Shown in pieces: positions 1 through 9,467 of a stretch of 64,000 bases of DNA. How positions within the stretch are numbered: the first letter of the stretch is position 1; every line of letters starts with the position of its first letter. The notes beneath the pieces were generated by a model. It made no database searches and was not told the origin of the DNA. It worked only from the letters and a program-made list of their open reading frames with translations. The position numbers and the translations under genes are program-made. This DNA is from SYIM01 sp039800325 (GTDB taxonomy: Bacteria; Pseudomonadota; Gammaproteobacteria; Burkholderiales; Burkholderiaceae_E), in assembly GCA_039800325.1 (NCBI GenBank), contig JBDLQY010000177.1, positions 85,769 to 149,768 on the forward strand, written 5' to 3'.

Positions 1-1037
1 TTCGTAAGCTCACTCAAATGAAAATCGGACAGGCTGTGCGCGACAACGGACCCCAGACTCACCTGGTCAAATCGGGTACGCCGACCATGGGCGGTGCGCT
101 GCTGCTGATCTCAATGGGATTGTCTACCCTGCTGTGGGCCGATCTTGAAAATCGCTTTATCTGGGCGGTACTGGTGGTCACGCTGGGTTTCGGCTGGATC
201 GGCTGGGTCGATGATTATCGAAAGGTGGTCCATCGAGATCCCAAGGGTATGCCTGCCCGAGAGAAGTATTTCTGGCAGTCCCTGATCGGTCTGATCGCTG
301 CCTTATACCTTGCCTTCGCCGTTCCAGCGCAAAGTAATGCCCAGGCGCTTGACCTGTTCGCACAGTGGGTGAGCTCAGGTTTTGCCATTGAGCTGCCACC
401 CAAGGCTGACCTTATCGTTCCTTTCTTCAAGAATATTGCCTACCCGCTCGGTGTATTTGGTTTCATTGTTCTGAGCTACTTTGTCATCGTGGGGACCAGC
501 AACGCGGTCAATCTCACCGACGGTGCAGACGGTCTGGCCATCATGCCAGCGGTTCTCGTGGGCTCAGCCCTGGGCTTATTTGCGTACGTCACCGGTAACT
601 CAGTCTTCGCGAAATATCTGCTTATTCCTTACATACCGGGCGCCGGTGAATTAACCGTCTTCTGCGCGGCGATCGCAGGCGCCGGGCTCGCGTTTTTGTG
701 GTTCAACGCATATCCAGCTCAGGTCTTTATGGGTGATGTGGGTGCGCTCGCGTTGGGCGGGGCGCTGGGAACGGTTGCCGTGATCGTACGACAGGAAATC
801 GTGCTGTTCATCATGGGTGGCGTCTTCGTGGTCGAAACCCTGTCGGTCATGCTTCAGGTGGGCTACTTCAAGTACACGCGGCGCCGGTACGGCGAAGGTC
901 GTCGAATTTTTCGGATGGCACCGCTGCATCATCACTTCGAGGTGGGAGGTGTCAAGGAAAGTCAGGTTGTCGTACGTTTCTGGATCGTCACCATGATGCT
1001 GGTGCTGGTCGGTTTATCAACGCTGAAGCTGCGCTAA
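1..1037 (+). CDS. mraY: MraY, lipid I synthase (5' end outside window)
   Basis: Phospho-N-acetylmuramoyl-pentapeptide transferase, the inner-membrane enzyme that moves phospho-MurNAc-pentapeptide from UDP to undecaprenyl phosphate to give lipid I. The frame is already open at base 3, so the first helix is cut off by the window edge; the ATG at base 18 is internal (339 residues from there, family about 360). Visible motifs are the Asp pair in DDYRK, NLTDG, GDVG and a His-rich HHHFE loop near the C-terminus, among many hydrophobic segments. Two usually invariant spots differ: NLTDGADGLA (normally Leu before the second Asp) and GDVGALALGG (normally Ser). murD follows after 12 bp. Confidence 0.97.
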   Translation, partial: RKLTQMKIGQAVRDNGPQTHLVKSGTPTMGGALLLISMGLSTLLWADLENRFIWAVLVVTLGFGWIGWVDDYRKVVHRDPKGMPAREKYFWQSLIGLIAALYLAFAVPAQSNAQALDLFAQWVSSGFAIELPPKADLIVPFFKNIAYPLGVFGFIVLSYFVIVGTSNAVNLTDGADGLAIMPAVLVGSALGLFAYVTGNSVFAKYLLIPYIPGAGELTVFCAAIAGAGLAFLWFNAYPAQVFMGDVGALALGGALGTVAVIVRQEIVLFIMGGVFVVETLSVMLQVGYFKYTRRRYGEGRRIFRMAPLHHHFEVGGVKESQVVVRFWIVTMMLVLVGLSTLKLR

Positions 1038-1049
1038 GTAGAGGCCACG

Positions 1050-2687
1050 ATGACGTTGACTGATCCTGGCCTGCCTTCTGAGACCGACGCGGTGAACGTA
1101 CCGCTTGAGCAGGGGCAGCTGTTTACGCTGGCCGGGCGTCGCGTGTTGGTGTTGGGTCTGGGCGAGTCTGGCTGCGCCATGGCACGCTGGGCCCATCGCT
1201 CGGGCGCTCAGGTCACGCTGGCCGATACACGAAGCACCGACGGCGCCAGCCAGCCTGCGCTGGCCCGTCTACGCGCTGAGCTTGGGGATCTCAAGTTTCT
1301 GGGCGGTGAGCCCGTGCAGCAGTGGTTTGATCAAATCGATCTCATCGCATGGAGTCCTGGGCTTTCGATCGAAACCGGCGCAAGCGCCGAGTTTTATCGC
1401 AGTGCGCGCGACGCCGGCGTCGAGGTGGTGGGTGAGCTTGATCTGTTTGCGCAGGGCCTGGCCGCGCTGCGTGATTCGGGCTACGCCCCCAAGCTTATCG
1501 CCATTACGGGCACCAATGGCAAAACCACCACGACCGCCATGACAGCCCACCTGCTCACTGTTGCAGGGCAGTCGGCCCGTGCGGCCGGCAATATCGGCCC
1601 ATCCATGCTCGATGCACTCATGCAGGCGATGGATGCTGGTGAGCTGCCATCCATCTGGGTGCTTGAGCTGTCCAGCTTTCAACTGGCCATCGCATCGCCC
1701 CTGCAGGCCGATGCGGCAGCCCTGCTGAATTTGTCGCAGGATCATTTTGACTGGCACGCTTCGTTCGACACCTATCGACTGGCCAAGCAGCGCATTTTTG
1801 GCGAGCGCACGCATCGGATCTACAACCGGGACGACGCTGCAACCATTCCCGAAGCGCTCAAAGCGGTGCAGCCGTCGGTGCCCGCCGAAACCACTGGGCG
1901 GCGGCGCGCCGCGAGGGCGGGGCGCGGTCCTGCGGTCAGTGTCGTGCCATCGACCAGTTTCGGTCTGGATCAGCCAATGCAGCCTGGCGCATTCGGTCTG
2001 GTCACTGATGGCCCTCTGGTCTGGCTTGCCCGGGCCCAGGGTGATGATTCCGCCGAGATGCCGCGTGTCTCAGACGATGCGCAGCATCCGCGTGTGGTGC
2101 GGCTGATGCCGGTTGAGGCTTTGCACCTGCGTGGACGGCATAATCAGGCGAATGTTCTGGCCGCCCTTGCCTTGGGTTGTGCGGTGGGTGTACCGCTGGC
2201 TCGCCTGCTGCACGGATTGCGTACTTATACCGGCGAGCCGCACCGCTGTCAGTTGGTACGACAGGTGCGCGGCGTGAGTTTCTTCGATGACAGCAAAGGC
2301 ACGAATGTCGGTGCAACCGTGGCTGCACTGCAGGGGCTGGGCATGCTCTGCCATCTCATTGCCGGAGGTGATGGCAAGTCGCAGGACTTCAGTCCGCTCG
2401 CGCCTGCCGTCGCACATCATGCCGTCGCGGTGTATCTCATCGGGCGCGATGCCGATCGTATCCGACGGGCTCTGACTGAATGCGCAGTGCCTCTGATCAC
2501 CTGCGAAGACCTGCCTCAGGCCGTTGATGCCGCAGCCCGCGCTGCGCAGCCGGGTGAAGCGGTGCTGCTGTCTCCGGCCTGCGCGAGCTTCGACATGTTC
2601 CGCAACTACGCGCACCGGGCCGGGGTCTTTGTCGACGCAGTACACGACTATGCCAGGGCATGCGATCAGCCGGAGGAGGTCGCTTGA
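1050..2687 (+). CDS. murD: MurD, UDP-MurNAc-L-Ala:D-Glu ligase
   Basis: Cytoplasmic Mur ligase that adds D-glutamate to UDP-MurNAc-L-alanine using ATP. The N-terminal Rossmann-like part begins LVLGLGESG, the ATP loop GTNGKT sits at residues 154-159, and the C-terminal Mur ligase domain has the FFDDSKGTN motif. At 545 residues it is about 100 longer than E. coli MurD. The extra sequence lies mainly around residues 270-350, between the central and C-terminal domains, and starts with a basic Arg/Ala/Gly-rich run (GRRRAARAGRG); insertions here are common in Burkholderiales. ftsW starts inside the stop codon region, so the two are translationally coupled. Confidence 0.97.
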   Translation: MTLTDPGLPSETDAVNVPLEQGQLFTLAGRRVLVLGLGESGCAMARWAHRSGAQVTLADTRSTDGASQPALARLRAELGDLKFLGGEPVQQWFDQIDLIAWSPGLSIETGASAEFYRSARDAGVEVVGELDLFAQGLAALRDSGYAPKLIAITGTNGKTTTTAMTAHLLTVAGQSARAAGNIGPSMLDALMQAMDAGELPSIWVLELSSFQLAIASPLQADAAALLNLSQDHFDWHASFDTYRLAKQRIFGERTHRIYNRDDAATIPEALKAVQPSVPAETTGRRRAARAGRGPAVSVVPSTSFGLDQPMQPGAFGLVTDGPLVWLARAQGDDSAEMPRVSDDAQHPRVVRLMPVEALHLRGRHNQANVLAALALGCAVGVPLARLLHGLRTYTGEPHRCQLVRQVRGVSFFDDSKGTNVGATVAALQGLGMLCHLIAGGDGKSQDFSPLAPAVAHHAVAVYLIGRDADRIRRALTECAVPLITCEDLPQAVDAAARAAQPGEAVLLSPACASFDMFRNYAHRAGVFVDAVHDYARACDQPEEVA

Positions 2688-3913
2688 TAGGCGCACGACT
2701 TACCGGCATGCGACGGGCGGCGCCGCGCTGGCTGGGCGGGCCTGTGGTGGGCTCGCGCTGGTCTGCTGCCGGCGCTCCGGTGCCGCGTGTCGACACCACG
2801 CTCATCTGGGTGGTCGCGCTACTGATGACCTTGGGTGTTGTGATGGTTTACTCCGCGTCGATCGCGCTGCCCGATGCGCCGCGTTTTGCCAGCTATCGTT
2901 CGACTCATTTTGTGGTCAGGCATCTGTTCTCGATCGCAGTCGGGGTGCTGACGGCTCTGTTTGTCTTCTCGATGCCCGTTGCGAACTGGCAGCGTTGGTC
3001 CAAGTGGCTTTTCCTGCTGGGTCTCGTATTGTTGGTCATCGTTCTGATACCGGGTGTGGGTAAGGTCGTGCTTGGAGCCCGGCGTTGGCTATCGCTTTAC
3101 GTCCTTAATCTTCAGCCATCCGAGCTCATGAAGATTTTCGTGGTTCTGTATGCGGCCGACTACACGGTGCGCAAACAGGACTATATGCAGAGCTTTTCAA
3201 AAGGTTTTTTGCCGATGAGCGCAGCGGTGGCGGCGGTTGGACTGCTGCTGCTGCTGCAGCCTGACATGGGCGCGTTCGTGGTGATTGCAGCGATTGCCAT
3301 GGGCGTGCTTTTTCTGGGCGGCGTGAGCATGCGTCTGTTCGTCAGTCTGGTGTTGATCGGGGCCATAACGTTCGGGCTCTTGATCTGGACCTCTGATTGG
3401 CGTCGTGAGCGCATCTTCGCTTATCTCAACCCCTTCGAGCCAGGCAATGCACTGGGCAAGGGCTATCAGCTGACGCATTCCCTCATCGCCTTTGGTCGTG
3501 GCGAACTTTTCGGTGTGGGCCTTGGAGGGTCGGTTGAAAAGCTGCATTACCTGCCAGAAGCGCATACCGATTTTCTACTGGCGGTTATCGGAGAAGAACT
3601 CGGACTGGTGGCGGTTCTGACCATCGTGGCGATGTTTTTCTGGATTGTTCGCCGGGCCTTCGAAATTGGTCGACAGGCCATCATGCTGGAACGTAACTTC
3701 GCCGGTCTGACGGCCAAGGGCATCGGTCTATGGATTGGACTCCAGGCCTTCATCAATATCGGAGTCAACACCGGTTTGTTACCTACCAAAGGCCTGACCC
3801 TGCCGCTGATGAGCTATGGCGGCAGCGCCATTCTGGCCAATTGCATCGCACTGGCCATCCTGTTGCGGGTTGACTTTGAAAACAGGGCACTGATGCGCGG
3901 GGCCAAGCCATGA
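2684..3913 (+). CDS. ftsW: FtsW, septal SEDS glycosyltransferase
   Basis: Polytopic SEDS protein that polymerises lipid II at the septum with its partner PBP3/FtsI. The chosen start is a TTG at 2684, overlapping the murD stop by four bases (TTGA) and preceded five bases upstream by a near-perfect ribosome binding site, GGAGGAGG (2672-2679); an in-frame ATG at 2660 lies before this site and is unlikely. Family signs are about ten hydrophobic segments, the RRWLS loop after the third, ELFGVGLGGS, EAHTDFLLAVIGEELG, and GLTLPLMSYGGSA near the C-terminus. The N-terminal 30 residues are basic and cytoplasmic. murG follows with an ATGA overlap. Confidence 0.96.
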   Translation: MIGARLTGMRRAAPRWLGGPVVGSRWSAAGAPVPRVDTTLIWVVALLMTLGVVMVYSASIALPDAPRFASYRSTHFVVRHLFSIAVGVLTALFVFSMPVANWQRWSKWLFLLGLVLLVIVLIPGVGKVVLGARRWLSLYVLNLQPSELMKIFVVLYAADYTVRKQDYMQSFSKGFLPMSAAVAAVGLLLLLQPDMGAFVVIAAIAMGVLFLGGVSMRLFVSLVLIGAITFGLLIWTSDWRRERIFAYLNPFEPGNALGKGYQLTHSLIAFGRGELFGVGLGGSVEKLHYLPEAHTDFLLAVIGEELGLVAVLTIVAMFFWIVRRAFEIGRQAIMLERNFAGLTAKGIGLWIGLQAFINIGVNTGLLPTKGLTLPLMSYGGSAILANCIALAILLRVDFENRALMRGAKP

Positions 3914-4971
3914 CGCGAACCCTGATGATCGTGGCTGGCGGCACGGGCGGGCATGTAATGCCCGGGCTTGCTGTGGCCGCCGAGATGCAACGCCGCGCCT
4001 GGAATGTTGTGTGGCTGGGCAACCCCGCTGGCATGGAGGCCGGGCTAGTGTCTCGGGCAGGTCTCGTGATGCATCCGGTTCAGTTTTCGGGGCTGCGCGG
4101 CAAGGGCTTGGTGACGGCCTTATTGCTGCCCATGCGATTGCTGCGCGCCTTTTGGCAAAGCATCAAAGCGCTACGTGCGGCGCGGCCATCGGTGGTGCTG
4201 GGCATGGGCGGCTATGTTGCTTTCCCGGGTGGCATGATGGCCAGCCTTCTGGGCGTGCCGCTGGCCGTCCATGAGCAAAACTCGGTGGCGGGTTTAACCA
4301 ACCGCGTACTGGCCCGTCTGGCCGATCGCGTGCTTGAAGCTTTCCCGGCAACACTGCCTGGTGCGACCTGGACAGGTAATCCGGTCAGGACCGAGATCGC
4401 GGCCGTAGCTGCGCCCAAAGAGCGCTACGCGAGCCGTCATGGTCCGATTCGACTACTGGTTATTGGCGGCAGCCTGGGTGCGCGCGCCCTCAATGAGACG
4501 GTACCGGCGGCGCTGGCACTGCTCAATCCTTCAGAGCGTCCGCAGGTCATTCATCAGAGTGGCCGGGATCACCTGAACGACCTGCGTACGGCCTATGCGA
4601 AGGCCGGGGTGGTAGCCGACACAGTCGATTTCATCGACGACATGGCCAGTGCCTATGTGCACGCCGACCTGGTCATCGCACGAGCGGGTGCGATGACCGT
4701 GGCTGAAATCGCCGCGGTTGGCGTGGCCAGCATTCTTGTGCCATTTCCGCATGCGGTCGACGATCATCAGACGACCAATGCGCGCTACCTTTCAGACGCC
4801 GGTGCGGCTCAGCTCATCCCCCAGGCTGAACTCAACCCGGCCGGGCTGGCTGCGCTGTTGCGTGAAGCAAACCGTTCGGTGTGCGCTGAACGGGCGCATA
4901 TCGCGAGGTCGTTGGCGCGCGTGGATGCGGTCGCGCAGGTCGCCAGTGCCTGCGAAGGAATTGCTCGATGA
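3910..4971 (+). CDS. murG: MurG, lipid II synthase
   Basis: Peripheral membrane GT-B glycosyltransferase that adds GlcNAc from UDP-GlcNAc to lipid I, giving lipid II on the inner leaflet. The N-terminal glycine loop GGTGGHVMPG (residues 9-18), the EQNSVAG acceptor motif and the C-terminal-domain GGSLGARALN loop are all present. Length is 353 residues, normal for the family. Start and stop both overlap neighbours by four bases (ATGA with ftsW and with murC), which indicates translational coupling in the dcw operon. Confidence 0.97.
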   Translation: MTRTLMIVAGGTGGHVMPGLAVAAEMQRRAWNVVWLGNPAGMEAGLVSRAGLVMHPVQFSGLRGKGLVTALLLPMRLLRAFWQSIKALRAARPSVVLGMGGYVAFPGGMMASLLGVPLAVHEQNSVAGLTNRVLARLADRVLEAFPATLPGATWTGNPVRTEIAAVAAPKERYASRHGPIRLLVIGGSLGARALNETVPAALALLNPSERPQVIHQSGRDHLNDLRTAYAKAGVVADTVDFIDDMASAYVHADLVIARAGAMTVAEIAAVGVASILVPFPHAVDDHQTTNARYLSDAGAAQLIPQAELNPAGLAALLREANRSVCAERAHIARSLARVDAVAQVASACEGIAR

Positions 4972-6404
4972 AGCATAAGGTCAAGCGCATCCACTTCGTG
5001 GGCATCGGTGGTGCCGGCATGAGCGGTATTGCCGAAGTACTGCTCAACCTGGGTTACGCAGTCAGTGGGTCTGATCTTGCGGCCGGAACGACCACCCGCA
5101 GACTTGAATCGCTGGGTGCCACCGTGAAAATCGGTCACGAGGCCGGACATGTCAGCGGTGCTGACTGCGTTGTGACCTCATCGGCTGTCCGTGGTGATAA
5201 CCCCGAGGTGATTGCGGCACGCACGCTTCGGATACCGGTGGTTCCGCGCGCGCTCATGCTGGCTGAGCTGATGAAGCTCAAGCAGGGAATTGCGATTGCT
5301 GGCACGCACGGAAAGACCACGACCACCAGCCTGGTGGCCTCAGTACTAGCCCGTGGCGGGCTCGATCCGACTTTTGTCATTGGCGGCCTGCTCAATAGTG
5401 CTGGCGCTAACGCCAGACTAGGCTCGGGAGATCTGATCGTCGTCGAGGCTGATGAGTCGGATGGCTCATTTCTGAACCTCTCGCCCATGATCGCAGTCGT
5501 CACCAATATCGACGCCGATCACATGGACACCTATGGGCACGATATCGCTCGCCTGAAACAGGCTTTTATTGAGTTCACCCAGAGGCTGCCGTTTTATGGC
5601 GCTGCAGTCCTGTGCGTCGACGATCGCAACGTGCGCGACATCATGCCCTTTGTATCTAAGCCGGTCATCACTTACGGTCTTGCAGAGGGTGCTCAGGTGC
5701 GGGCACTGGGTGCCCGGGCCGAGGGCGCCCGCATGTGTTTTGACGTGTTACGTGAAGACGCCGCGCCTTTGTCGGTAACGCTGAACCTTCCCGGCATGCA
5801 CAACGTGCAGAACGCCTTGGCGGCGATCGCGGTGGCTGATGAAATGGGCGTGCCTGACGACGCTATTGTGGCTGCGCTGGCCGAGTTCCGCGGCGTGGGT
5901 CGACGTTTTCAGCGATACGAGCTTGCCGTACCGAACAGTCAGCGCGGAGGGGTCTTCACATTGGTGGATGACTATGGACACCATCCCGCTGAGATGCAGG
6001 CAACGCTCGCGGCGGCGCGCGGCGCATTCCCAGGTCGGCGGCTGGTGCTTGCCTTTCAACCGCATCGTTACACGAGAACGCGCGATCTGTTCGAAGACTT
6101 CGTGAATGTGCTGTCGGGCGTCGATGCTCTGTTGCTGGCTGATGTTTACGCTGCGGGTGAGCCTCCGATTGTTGCCGCTGATGGACGTGCTCTGGCCCGC
6201 GCGGTTCGGGTTGCGGGACGGGTAGAACCGTTATTTGTTGAGGACGTCGGTGCTTTGCCCGCTCAGATTCTGGCGGTGGTGCGCGACGGCGATGTGGTCG
6301 TCTGCATGGGCGCGGGTTCGATCGGCACTGTGGCGGCGCGCGTACGTGAGCGTGCGGGTGTCGCGTCTTCGGGTGTCGCGTCTTCGGGGGGAGGCCATGA
6401 CTGA
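4968..6404 (+). CDS. murC: MurC, UDP-MurNAc:L-Ala ligase
   Basis: First amino-acid-adding Mur ligase; joins L-alanine to UDP-MurNAc with ATP. The Rossmann motif GIGGAGMSG begins near residue 11, the ATP loop GTHGKT is at residues 112-117, and the domain-3 motif DDYGHHP follows later. At 478 residues it is slightly long because the C-terminus ends in a small duplicated SGVASSGVASSGG tail made by a 15-bp tandem repeat (6356-6385). ddlB starts eight bases inside the murC 3' end. Confidence 0.97.
   Translation: MKHKVKRIHFVGIGGAGMSGIAEVLLNLGYAVSGSDLAAGTTTRRLESLGATVKIGHEAGHVSGADCVVTSSAVRGDNPEVIAARTLRIPVVPRALMLAELMKLKQGIAIAGTHGKTTTTSLVASVLARGGLDPTFVIGGLLNSAGANARLGSGDLIVVEADESDGSFLNLSPMIAVVTNIDADHMDTYGHDIARLKQAFIEFTQRLPFYGAAVLCVDDRNVRDIMPFVSKPVITYGLAEGAQVRALGARAEGARMCFDVLREDAAPLSVTLNLPGMHNVQNALAAIAVADEMGVPDDAIVAALAEFRGVGRRFQRYELAVPNSQRGGVFTLVDDYGHHPAEMQATLAAARGAFPGRRLVLAFQPHRYTRTRDLFEDFVNVLSGVDALLLADVYAAGEPPIVAADGRALARAVRVAGRVEPLFVEDVGALPAQILAVVRDGDVVVCMGAGSIGTVAARVRERAGVASSGVASSGGGHD
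6356..6385 (+). repeat. 15-bp tandem duplication in murC 3' end
   Basis: The unit GGGTGTCGCGTCTTC occurs twice head to tail, adding a GVASS repeat to the MurC C-terminus. It lies just before the GGGGGGAGG ribosome-binding region of ddlB, so copy number changes would lengthen the MurC tail without breaking either frame. Confidence 0.9.
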
Positions 6405-7383
6405 TCCCAGAGTCTGGCCCGAGGTCAACGTCGCCGCAATGGGACGTGTCGCCGTCCTCGCGGGGGGGCGCTCGGCCGAGCGCGAGATCTCGCTGATGTC
6501 AGGCCATGGGGTACTTGCTGCGCTTCATGAGGCGGGCGTTAACGCTGAGCTGTTCGACCCGGCCCGACGTCCGCTGTCTGATTTGGCTCCAGCGGGCTTT
6601 ACGCGTGTGTTCATTGCCCTGCACGGCCGTTTTGGCGAGGATGGTACGGTGCAGGGCGCGCTGGAACTCGCTGGCATTGCTTACACCGGATCGGGCGTGA
6701 TCGCATCTGCGGTCTGCATCGACAAGGTGATAACCAAGAAAATCTGGGTAGCCGACGGTCTGCCGACACCGGCCTTCGGTCTGGCGGGCTCGCTTACGCA
6801 GGCGCATGAGGTCGTGCAGCGGATTGGCTTACCCGTGGTCGTTAAGCCCAGCCGTGAAGGGTCGACCATTGGCTTCTCAAGAGTCGAGCGCCTCGAGCAG
6901 CTGCAGGAGGCCTTCGAGCTTGCGCATCGCCATGATTCTCAGGTTCTCATTGAAGCCTTTGTCGATGGTCGCGAGCTCACTGTGGCAATTCTGGAGTGCG
7001 CCGGCGAGCTCAAGGCACTACCGGTGATTGAGATACGAGCGCCCGGTGGCAACTACGACTATGCCAACAAGTATTTTCGCGATGAGACTGCGTACGACTG
7101 TCCGGCCGGGCTTGATACGCAGCTGACGCAGGCGGTGCAAACCCTTGCGCTGGCAGCTGCTCATTCGGTCGGCTGTCAGGGCTGGGGTCGGGTCGACATC
7201 ATGCTCAGGCGCAGTGATGCAAAGCCTTATCTACTCGAGATTAATACCTCACCCGGCATGACAAGTCACTCGCTGGTGCCGATGGCAGCGCTCGCGGCGG
7301 GTCTGTCATACCGAGACCTGTGCCTGCAGGTACTCGCGGGCGCAAGTCTTAAGCTGGCCTCTGCCCCGGAGGCTCAGTCATGA
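6397..7383 (+). CDS. ddlB: D-alanine--D-alanine ligase
   Basis: ATP-grasp ligase that makes the D-Ala-D-Ala dipeptide added by MurF. The ATG at 6397 is chosen because it follows a GGGGGGAGG site and gives a 328-residue protein starting just ahead of the family's VAVLAGGRSAEREISL motif; the open frame upstream is antisense-like shadow sequence within murC. Other family motifs are ALHGRFGEDG, VVKPSREGS, and the metal-binding EINTSPGMTSHSL near the C-terminus. It overlaps murC by eight bases and ftsQ by four. Confidence 0.96.
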   Translation: MTDPRVWPEVNVAAMGRVAVLAGGRSAEREISLMSGHGVLAALHEAGVNAELFDPARRPLSDLAPAGFTRVFIALHGRFGEDGTVQGALELAGIAYTGSGVIASAVCIDKVITKKIWVADGLPTPAFGLAGSLTQAHEVVQRIGLPVVVKPSREGSTIGFSRVERLEQLQEAFELAHRHDSQVLIEAFVDGRELTVAILECAGELKALPVIEIRAPGGNYDYANKYFRDETAYDCPAGLDTQLTQAVQTLALAAAHSVGCQGWGRVDIMLRRSDAKPYLLEINTSPGMTSHSLVPMAALAAGLSYRDLCLQVLAGASLKLASAPEAQS

Positions 7384-8198
7384 GCGCCTGGCACGATGCG
7401 CGTCTGCTCAACGGGCTGGCCAACGTGGTCTTCGCGGGTTCGCTGGCGGCCTGTCTGGCCGCAGGCGCGTGGTGGCTATCGCATCGGCCGATGTTCACGA
7501 TTCAAAGTATTCGAGTGCTGGCTGAGCCTGGCCACAAGCTTAAGCATGTTGAGGGTGCGGCGGTTCGTGACGGTCTGGGTCAGGAGGCGGCGGGCAACTT
7601 TTTCCACATCAGCCTCGACAAGGTCCGTCATGCGTTCGAAGCCTTACCCTGGGTGCGGCGCGCGACGGTGCGGCGTGTCTGGCCAAACGCGCTGGAAGTC
7701 TCCATCGAAGAGCATCGTCCCCTTGCGCTGTGGAACGATGATCAGCTGATAAATACCTTCGGCGAGATTTATTCGGTCAATCTCGACGGGTTAGAGCAGT
7801 TCTATCAACTACCGCGTTTTAACGGTCCGACGGGGACAGAGCGACTCGTCGCGCAGCGGCACGCCGAGTTTGGCGGACAGCTGGCTGCCCTCAATCTTCG
7901 GATCGATCGGATCGACTTATCAGACCGCCAAGCCTGGACGCTTCATCTGAATGATGGCGTCAGAGTGCTGCTGGGCCGGGACGCCGGATCGTCTGGCGCC
8001 GAGCGGCTGGGCCGATGGGTAAGCCTACACCCTAGTGTAGGGCCACAGCTGAAAGAGCGCCCGGCGATTTTCGATCTTCGTTATGCCAATGGCTATTCGA
8101 TGCGGATGCTGGTCCACAGCGATGGCCGCTCGACTTCATCAACTGAGCGCTCCACCCCCGGCGCTGTTTCGACCGTGACCAACAAGGCAAGACCATGA
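7380..8198 (+). CDS. ftsQ: FtsQ, divisome scaffold
   Basis: Single-pass inner-membrane divisome protein that links FtsK/FtsA to FtsL-FtsB. A transmembrane helix spans roughly residues 15-32 after a short cytoplasmic tail. It is followed by a POTRA domain that begins with FTIQSIRVL and by the periplasmic beta domain with the WPNALEVSIEEHRPLALWN region. Length is 272 residues, typical for betaproteobacteria. Starts with an ATGA overlap on ddlB and ends with one on ftsA. Confidence 0.95.
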   Translation: MSAWHDARLLNGLANVVFAGSLAACLAAGAWWLSHRPMFTIQSIRVLAEPGHKLKHVEGAAVRDGLGQEAAGNFFHISLDKVRHAFEALPWVRRATVRRVWPNALEVSIEEHRPLALWNDDQLINTFGEIYSVNLDGLEQFYQLPRFNGPTGTERLVAQRHAEFGGQLAALNLRIDRIDLSDRQAWTLHLNDGVRVLLGRDAGSSGAERLGRWVSLHPSVGPQLKERPAIFDLRYANGYSMRMLVHSDGRSTSSTERSTPGAVSTVTNKARP

Positions 8199-9427
8199 GC
8201 AGGGATTCCAAAGAGTTGATTGTCGGGCTCGACATCGGCACCTCAAAGATTGTTGCGGTGGTGGCGCAGATGCAGTCTGATGGCCACTTTGAAGTGGTAG
8301 GTCTGGGCCAGCATGAATCTCGAGGTCTTAAAAAAGGCGTAGTGGTTAACATCGAGAGCACGGTCGCATCGATTCAGCGTGCGCTGGAAGAAGCTGAGCT
8401 GATGGCCGACTGCAAGATTCGTTCTGTCTACACCGGCATCGCCGGCAGCCATATTCGCAGCTTTAACTCCAGCGGTATGGTCGCGATCAAAGATAAAGAA
8501 GTCAGTGAAGCCGACATGGCCCGCGTCATCGAAACGGCTAAGGCGGTCAACATTCCCACTGACCAGCAAATCCTGCATGTGTTGCCCCAGGAATTCATCA
8601 TCGACGGTCAGGAAGATATTCGCGAACCTATAGGGATGAGCGGTGTTCGCCTGGAGGTTAAGGTTCACATCGTCACGGGCGCTGTGTCGGCCGCCCAGAA
8701 CATCGTCAAGTGTGTTCGCCGCTGCGGTCTGGAGGTACAGGACCTGATTCTTCAGCCGCTGGCATCGTCGGTGTCGGTGCTATCTCAAGATGAACGCGAG
8801 TTGGGCGTTGTGCTGGTCGATATTGGCGGTGGCACAACCGACATTGCCGTCTTCACCGGCGGTGCAATTCGGCACACGGCCGTGCTTCCGATTGCTGGCG
8901 ACCAGATTACCAATGACATCGCGATGGCGCTGCGTACGCCCACGCAGGACGCTGACGAAATCAAGTTGCGCTTCGGTATCGGTAAGCAGTCGCTGGTTGA
9001 TCCTGAAGAGCGCATCGAAGTGCCTGGCCTGGGCGACCGCGGTCCACGACAGCTGTCTCGGCAGGCGCTCGCTGCGGTGATTGAACCGCGCGTCGAAGAG
9101 CTGTTCGCACTGGTACACCAGGTTATTCGCGAGTCGGGCTACGAGGAGCTGCTGTCTTCTGGCGTGGTGATTACTGGAGGGACCGCACTACTGCCTGGCG
9201 TGGTTGAGCTTGCTGAGGACATTTTTCTTAAGCCGGTGCGAATCGGCATGCCCAGCTACGGCGGCGGGCTTGCCGACATGGTGCGCTCGCCCAGGTACGC
9301 CACCGCGGTGGGCCTGCTGGAAGAGGCACGACTGCAACGGATGAGGGGTCGAAAAGTTGCCGAACAGTCTGGCAACTTCAAGGAGACCGTGCGCAGGATG
9401 AAAGACTGGTTTATGGGCAATTTCTGA
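8195..9427 (+). CDS. ftsA: FtsA, actin-like Z-ring anchor
   Basis: Actin-fold ATPase that tethers FtsZ filaments to the membrane and recruits later division proteins. Phosphate-1 motif GLDIGTSKI near residues 11-19, phosphate-2 motif DIGGGTTDIAVF, adenosine motif ITGGTALLPG, and a C-terminal amphipathic membrane-targeting helix (VRRMKDWFMGNF). Length 410 residues, as expected. The gene ends at a direct repeat that is copied in the ftsZ leader. Confidence 0.97.
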   Translation: MSRDSKELIVGLDIGTSKIVAVVAQMQSDGHFEVVGLGQHESRGLKKGVVVNIESTVASIQRALEEAELMADCKIRSVYTGIAGSHIRSFNSSGMVAIKDKEVSEADMARVIETAKAVNIPTDQQILHVLPQEFIIDGQEDIREPIGMSGVRLEVKVHIVTGAVSAAQNIVKCVRRCGLEVQDLILQPLASSVSVLSQDERELGVVLVDIGGGTTDIAVFTGGAIRHTAVLPIAGDQITNDIAMALRTPTQDADEIKLRFGIGKQSLVDPEERIEVPGLGDRGPRQLSRQALAAVIEPRVEELFALVHQVIRESGYEELLSSGVVITGGTALLPGVVELAEDIFLKPVRIGMPSYGGGLADMVRSPRYATAVGLLEEARLQRMRGRKVAEQSGNFKETVRRMKDWFMGNF

Positions 9428-9458
9428 GTTTGATTCTGACTTTTGGGCATTTTCTGAG
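9415..9458 (+). repeat. 14-bp direct repeat across ftsA stop and ftsZ leader
   Basis: GGGCAATTTCTGAG at 9415-9428, which includes the ftsA stop, recurs as GGGCATTTTCTGAG at 9445-9458 immediately before the GAGGAGG ribosome binding site of ftsZ. Thirteen of 14 bases match and the copies are 30 bp apart. Confidence 0.85.
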
Positions 9459-9467
9459 GAGGCCGCG

